From Cranoglanis bouderius (Eukaryota; Chordata; Actinopteri; Siluriformes; Cranoglanididae), in the NCBI GenBank assembly GCA_023630585.1, contig CM042565.1, positions 9,584,513 to 9,648,512 on the forward strand: DNA of 64,000 nucleotides, read 5' to 3'. Under the pieces are notes generated by a model. The model saw only the letters and a list, made by a program, of their open reading frames with translations, searched no databases and was not told the origin of the DNA. The position numbers and the translations under genes were made by a program. The stretch's first letter is position 1; every line of letters begins with the position of its first letter. Shown here piece after piece: positions 58,749 through 64,000 of this stretch.

Positions 58749-61700
58749 TTAGCTAAGCAGCTCCAGGTATGTGACTGGCACCTTGCCTTTCTGATTCCCA
58801 CGCTCTCCGACGAGCCAGTCTGGATCCATGCCTGGGACGGTGTAGACCGTAATGAGCTGAAGAGAGAGCATGACACAGTCACATATCATCCCATTCTTTC
58901 CAAAACAGTTGTTCCAAAGTTATTCAAATATTTAATAAACAGAGACAGAAAAATATGGAGCTGGCACAAAGCTGTTTTTCTGATGCCTGAAATATCTGTA
59001 AAATATACTTCAGCGAGAAAGGAGGTGACCTTGACCCTGTTTGAATCAAACCCAAAATCTAATAATTTCATCTGCTGGTTACAATGATAATTCCATATAA
59101 ATCCTACAAACTTAACCACTTGTTCTTGAAATATCGCATAATAATGAGAATCTGACGGATGTACAGACAACCTGAAAACGACCACCTAGTGGCTGGAGGC
59201 ATAAAGAGCAAACCAAAGGCGAGACTGGCTATGAAAATCTCATTGACTACGTTTACATGCACATTGATATTCTGATATTAATCAGTATTTGGCAATATTC
59301 TAATTAGTATTGAGTCATGCAAACACCGTAATCCAATTGGCCAATTCAGATTAAGACAATATTCTGATTCCCCAAATTCTGATTCCCAGCCCCGGAACAT
59401 GCCTGTTTTAATCGTAAAATTATTGCCTGTAAACACCTTATTCAGAAAATCCACTGAAAGAAGATATATGCGCATGCTCAGTCTGCAAGGAACTGTGGGT
59501 GCTAACAGATGCTTAGCTGTAGGCTAGGTATTTAGGAATGGCAACTCAGGCATACTTACAACAACAATGTATACAGGAATATTCAGATGCCTGAACGCAT
59601 ATAAACATTATATTCGGAATATGGATGCAACCCGAATATAGACCTTAAATAGAAATTGATGTGCATGTAAATGCAGTCACTGAGACAGCATGAGAAAGAA
59701 AACCTTAAGAGACAAAAAGAAGCCATCCTCTTCTACAGTTGCAATCAAAATTATTCAACCCCCCACTGAAAATCAGGTTTATTGTCAAAATTTACAGACT
59801 TTCAGCTGTTTGCAATGAACAAATCAAACAAAAGCAATTGAAATAGTTCAACACAACAAATGTTTCAAGTGGTTAACCTAATTCCACTGAAAATGCAACT
59901 TATAATGACTTCTCCAATCCCAAAATTATTCTACATGACACTGGATAGTGAGATTAGAAATCATTACTCTCCTACAACTGTATATTAGAAAGTCAAACAG
60001 TACTAAGTGTGTTCAAAGGATGTTCAGTATGAGCATATTGTGAATAACAGTCCTGGAATGAGCACTGGAAAGTCTTTATGATTACAGCAGCAGCTCTCTA
60101 TCTAAAATCTACAGTATCCAGGTAATATTATCCACTGAAGCAAAGATCAGACTTGGTCATAAATGGTTTTCGGGCTGTGCAAATCTTTAAAGTAGCCATG
60201 TGGGACCACCTACATCATTATGACATTTGGAAAGATAACAGACTGGTCATCTGTAAACAATGAGGTGTAATGAAATTTTATCTGCTGTATCTGAAGCATC
60301 TAGGTTTCAGGAATGTGTCTGTGCATGTGCATGTGCGTGTGTGTGTCTGATTTCTCTGCCTTGTTTGCGTCAGCATGTTATGCTCAGAAATACAGCCTAG
60401 CCTGCATAAATTGTCCTTTGCAATGAGAACCACAGCTGTGAGACAGGTTGTTGTTGTTTTTCATTTTATTGGTTAGCTCTGCACATTTTGGACTTAAAAC
60501 ACACATACACAGGCTACACACACTGAGCCCACCTCATCAGCTAACAGCGAGAGTTCGCTTGTGTCTGCAGCATCGTAGTCATACAGTACTTTGGCCTTGC
60601 GTGTGCCAGTGGCTGGAGGGTTCACCTCCTCAATTTTCAGTGTGTCCAGAGAGCTGGAGGAGGCAGCAGGAGGGGAAACCCCGGACACAGCAGCACTTGA
60701 GAGAGTAGAGGAAGTGGAAATTGCTAATGCTGAGGGGTTCGCAGCAAAGGCATTGGGAAACCTAGCCAAGAAAAGCAGAATTGCAATTATTATACAGTGA
60801 GGGAAAAAAGTATTTAATTCCCTGCTGATTTTGTACGTTTGCCCACTGACAAAGAAACGATCAGTCTATAATTTTAATGGTAGGTGTATTTTAACAGTGA
60901 GAGACAGAATAACAACAAAAAAATCCAGAAAAACGCATCTGAAAAAAGTTATAAATTGATATGCATTATAATGAGTGAAATAAGTATTTGATCCCCTATC
61001 AATCAGCAAGATTTCTGGCTCCCAGGTGTCTTTTACACAGGTAATGAGCTGAGATTAGGAGCACTCTCTTAAAGGATGTGCGCTAATCTCAGTTTGTTAC
61101 CTGTAAAAATGACAGCTGGGAGCCAGAAATCTTGCTGATGACGGTGAGGAATCAGCCCAGAACTACACGGGAGGATCTTGTTAGTGATCTCAAGGCAGCT
61201 GGGACCATAGTCACCAAGAAAACAAGTGGTAACACACTACGCCGTGAAGGACTGAAATCCTGCAGTGCCTGCAAGGTCCCCCTGCTCAAGAAAGCACATG
61301 TACAGGCCCGTCTGAAGTTTGCCTGAATGATTCAGAGGAGAACTGGGTGAAAGTGCTGTGGTCAAATGAGACCAAAATAGAGCTCTTTAAAACCATTAAA
61401 ATTATAGACTGATCATTTCTTTGTCAGTGGGCAAACGTACAAAATCAGCAGGGGATCAAATACTTTTTTCCCCCACTGCAGGAGCGTGCGGCTCTACAAG
61501 CAAGTTACATTTCTAAAGAATTCACAGTTTTGTGCACAGCAGACAAAATAAACCTGATACAACATTTTACGCTGTTTAAATATTATCTTTAATAGAGAGT
61601 GAGGGTGGCCTATCTATTAAACATATTGCTTAAAACATCTTGAATTAAAATCTCAACATGAGTACTTCACAGCAGCAACCAACATAAACAGGGCTAAACA

Positions 61701-62569
61701 AAATGTTCCATGATTGCTTAATACTAAGTAGGTTACTCATTATAGTATCAGCACTGGGTTTGGCGAGTAACCCAAAAACGTGGTATCTGAAAAAAAAAAT
61801 TTACTGATGCATCTCAAGTGATGTTGGTCATGTTTTTCAAGCCAACTATTTGATTTACTACAAACAACACAGCCTATAAGATATTACCAAAACTACAACC
61901 ACAATTCCAAAAAAGTTGGGAATTGTAATGTAAAATGTAAAATGTGTAAAAATGTGTCAAATGTAAATAGAAACAGAATGCAATGATTTTCAAATCTCAT
62001 AAACCCATATGTTATTCAGAATAGAACATAGAAAAGTGAGGAAATGTACATTTTTAAGAAAAAAATAAGGTAATTTTGAATTTGATGGCCGCAACACGTC
62101 TCAAAAAAGTTGGGATGGGGGCTGGAAAAGTAAGTGACTAATTAGGTTAATTGGCAACAGGTCAGTACTGCTGTTAAAAGAAGAGGGGATGCTACACAGT
62201 GGCAAACATAGCCCTGTCCCAACTTTTCTGAGATGTGTTGCTGCCATCAAATTCAAAATTACCTTATTTTTTCCTTAAAACTGTACATTTCCTCACTTTT
62301 CTATGTTCTATTGTGAATAACATATGGGTTTATGAGATTTGCAAATCATTGCATTCTGTTTTTATTTACATTTTACACAGCATCCCAACTTTTTTGGAAT
62401 TGGGTTGTAACATGCATTCATTTATTTACACTTTACACCTTCATGCATTTTGGGTCATAGAAATACAGTGATATTTTATTTTTAAATCAAATATTTTTCA
62501 TTCAAATATAAGAATTATTCTGGTGCTGCATGTTTGAGAAAGGAAATTACTTACGTATCTCCATTTGCA
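58749..62569 (-). CDS. sh3glb2: Endophilin-B2, C-terminal exons (partial)
   Basis: Three exons on the - strand join in frame: 62569-62555 (microexon), 60761-60533 and 58856-58749 (stop TAA). Introns are GT-AG. The middle exon codes 'FPNAFAANPSALA', a Ser/Thr/Ala/Pro-rich linker, 'EEVNPPATGTRKAKVLYDYD' and 'SELSLLADE', the first half of the SH3 domain with its ALYDY motif. The last exon codes 'LITVYTVPGMDPDWLVGERG' and 'KGKVPVTYLELLS', the second half. Endophilins B bind and bend membranes by an N-terminal BAR domain and recruit proline-rich partners by SH3, acting at mitochondria, endosomes and autophagosomes. The linker motif before SH3 and the ending LELLS favour B2 over B1 (LELLN). The BAR-domain exons are upstream, beyond the right edge. 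The gene may be one of two fish duplicates. Confidence 0.93.
59244..59679. mobile_element. MITE in last intron of sh3glb2
   Basis: The ends 'tgactacgtttacatgcaca' and 'tgtgcatgtaaatgcagtca' are inverted with two mismatches. It is 436 bp, non-coding, with internal 'atattctgat' repeats. The superfamily is not certain and no clear target duplication is visible. Confidence 0.75.
59736..59940. mobile_element. Solo Tc1 terminal repeat
   Basis: It matches 41221-41430 over its length ('agttgcaatcaaaattattc', 'acagactttcagctgtttgc'), follows TA, and ends at 'ccaaaattattc'. No transposase follows. Confidence 0.85.
60795..61478. mobile_element. Tc1 deletion derivative in sh3glb2 intron
   Basis: It is 684 bp with inverted ends ('cagtgagggaaaaaagtatt' and 'aatacttttttcccccactg') and long terminal repeats ('ctgctgattttgtacgtttg'). 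It starts after TA; the right flank is CA. A + strand piece at 61132-61385 keeps a transposase N-terminal hinge ('RNQPRTTREDLVSDLKAAGT') and 'VKVLWSNETKIELF', where the catalytic D has become N. An inner inverted pair ('cagcaagatttctggctccc' near 61005; its complement near 61120) lies next to it. Confidence 0.9.
61896..62407. mobile_element. Short Tc1 derivative (MITE) in sh3glb2 intron
   Basis: It is 512 bp, flanked by TA on both sides, with ends 'caaccacaattccaaaaaag' and 'cttttttggaattgggttg'. It consists almost only of the two long terminal repeats of the family of 42462-44019; the transposase is gone. It lies 150 bp from the microexon. Confidence 0.92.
62555..62569 (-). CDS. sh3glb2: 15-nt microexon of sh3glb2
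   Basis: On the - strand the acceptor 'tttgggctttcag' and the donor gtaagt enclose exactly 15 nt. Its phase (2 in, 2 out) joins to the following exon to read 'ANGDTFPNAF' after two bases of an unseen codon, so inclusion or skipping would keep the frame. Endophilin-B genes are known to have small alternatively spliced, neuron-enriched exons at this place before the SH3 linker. The exon is inferred from splice sites and phase and has no transcript support here. Confidence 0.65.
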
Positions 62570-62599
62570 CTGAAAGCCCAAAGAAAGGAAGAGAGGGGA

Positions 62600-63425
62600 A
62601 ATCATTTCATTTCTGAGCACAGCCACATTCCCAATTTTAAAATGATCCCATTCTATAAATAATGTTCCCAGGTCACTAGACATGCGATGTGAATTATACC
62701 ATAGTTTATTTTGACAGAAATGTATAATCCCTGACTTAAGCTGATTGCTTGCTTCACTTGCTTATTTTGCCTAGGATTCTACTGAGCAGTTCCCAGGTGG
62801 TACACATTACTAAGCAGCTGGACAGCTGTACTTTTCCACTGCTCAGCCTAGCTCCATCACTACTGCATCTAGCTCTCTTAAATGACCACACAATTCCAGG
62901 TAATATTTAGCATGAAATCTGTGTATATAGTTGTGTACAAAATGTTGATACCCTTGGGGGAAAAAAATAAGAATTTAAAGTTAGCAACAAAACATTTAGT
63001 GTGCTAGGATTCACAAATGCTTCTTCATCATCCCAAGCAACAAATGATCAAATACATGTTCAAATATAAAGTGTTTAAGAAAACAAAACAATGTCAGTGT
63101 TGCATTTCCCTTGAACAACATGCTCCAGGTTTTTATTTACTGCTTTTGTGTGTCTCAAACATTTTTCATATCCTCTAAACAGCTTTCAGATCCACACAGC
63201 TGTAATATTCCCATATCCCTACATCTGCAAAATCTGATTCCCATAGCTCTACATCTGCACAATCTTCCCGACATATCTGTTCAAACACATCCTTCTTTAG
63301 ATCAGGCCTGGTGGTGACAAGGGTCAAGACAAAACTTCTTTTGTCCACTTCCAAATATGGCTTGTATCAAAGTTTTTATGTTTTTGATTGTTGGCTTTTT
63401 GCAGAAAACATCCACATATCTCAGG
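62600..63425. other. sh3glb2 intron, nothing further recognised
   Basis: No additional exon could be identified on the - strand. A phrase 'aaaatgttgataccct' near 62940 is reminiscent of a Tc1 end but is unsupported. Confidence 0.35.
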
Positions 63426-63429
63426 GTAC

Positions 63430-64000
63430 AGATCTTATCCTCCAAAACTATTGGAACGGCAAGGCCAATTCATTTGTTTTTTGCTGTAGACTGAAGACAT
63501 TTCGGTTTGAGATCAAATGATTTCAGCTTTTATTTCATGCTATTTATATGTAGATGAACATAGCACAGATAGAACATAGCACATTTTGTATCAGACCACC
63601 AAATTTGTAAGCGAGCAAAAATATTGCAACATGGGACTAACAGGTGTATCTTGTTACCCAGGTGTTCATCCTTCAGTTTTACCTGTAAAGACTGCATTTG
63701 TTGTTAAATAGGATGAGCAAATATGAAGATCAGAGTGCTGTCTATGGGAGAAATGCAAGCCATTTTGAAGCAGAGAAAAAAGTGAAAATCGATCAGAGGC
63801 ATAACACAAACATTGGGCTAAGCCAATACAACAATTTGGAATGTCCTGAAAAAGAAAGAAACCACTGGTGTACTGAGCAACAGACACCGAATGGGTTGGC
63901 CAAGGAAAACAACAACAGCTGATGACAGAAACATTGTGAGAGCTGTGAAGAAAAACCCAAAAACAACAGTCAGTGACATCACCAACAACCTGTTGGTATC
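63430..64000 (+). mobile_element. Tc1-like transposon running off the right edge
   Basis: The left terminal repeat ('tccaaaactattggaacggc', 'attttgtatcagaccacc') is that of 24309 and 37054 and follows TA. The transposase start is in + frames from about 63714 ('MSKYEDQSAVYGRNASHF'), shifted once, then 'DDRNIVRAVKKNPKTTVSDI' up to the edge. Confidence 0.85.

Noticed and set aside
58671..59087. A 138-residue + strand frame
   Set aside because: It is antisense to the last SH3-coding exon of sh3glb2, whose - strand translation matches endophilin-B2 up to a stop codon.
60591..60800. A 69-residue + strand frame
   Set aside because: Antisense to the sh3glb2 linker exon.

Overview
The window is nuclear DNA of a bony fish. 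The evidence is spliced vertebrate genes with GT-AG introns, many Tc1-type transposons from at least eight families, tRNA-derived SINEs of kinds common in teleosts, hAT, Gypsy and LINE remnants, and long (GT)n and (AT)n microsatellites. The repeat mix would suit a catfish or another otophysan, but the species is not shown by the sequence. There is no bacterial gene organisation, no CRISPR array, and no rRNA or free-standing tRNA gene.

Only three host genes can be supported, and all had to be assembled from short exons. (1) A TNF-superfamily ligand on the + strand, 2719-7002, four exons and 201 residues, most like TNFSF8 (CD30 ligand). (2) A second TNF-superfamily ligand on the - strand, 36283-34573, four exons and about 209 residues, most like TNFSF15 (TL1A). 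(3) The 3' end of sh3glb2 (endophilin-B2) on the - strand, 62569-58749, with the SH3 domain split over two exons and a 15-nt microexon before it; the rest of the gene lies beyond the right edge. The two ligand genes point tail to tail and share intron phases 0, 1, 1. TNFSF8, TNFSF15 and SH3GLB2 all lie on human 9q, so gene content supports the two assignments.

Layout. 0-2.3 kb: LINE tail, Tc1 remnant, microsatellites. 2.4-7 kb: TNFSF8-like gene. 7-34 kb: repeat-rich intergenic DNA, including two related Tc1 copies (11-12 and 14.2-15.7 kb), a Gypsy remnant split by a hAT element (19.2-22.3 kb), a LINE split by Tc1 (24.1-27 kb), a complete MITE (29.4 kb) and a complete Tc1 element (30.1-31.7 kb). 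34.5-36.3 kb: TNFSF15-like gene. 37-48 kb: back-to-back Tc1 elements, one split by a hAT element with an exact target duplication. 49-50.4 kb: an unassigned 1.3-kb repeat. 50.8-52.8 kb: RTE-clade LINE. 53-55 kb: two Tc1 halves fused. 55-58.7 kb: mostly anonymous DNA. 58.7-64 kb: sh3glb2, whose introns hold four MITEs or solo ends, with another Tc1 running off the right edge.

The transposons are pseudogenes: every transposase or reverse transcriptase frame seen is interrupted or truncated. No new multi-gene defence or metabolic system is visible. The observations most worth following are the paired ligand genes, the sh3glb2 microexon, several insertions dated relative to one another by target-site duplications, and a short sequence found as inverted copies whose reading frame looks conserved (10.85 and 12.2 kb).
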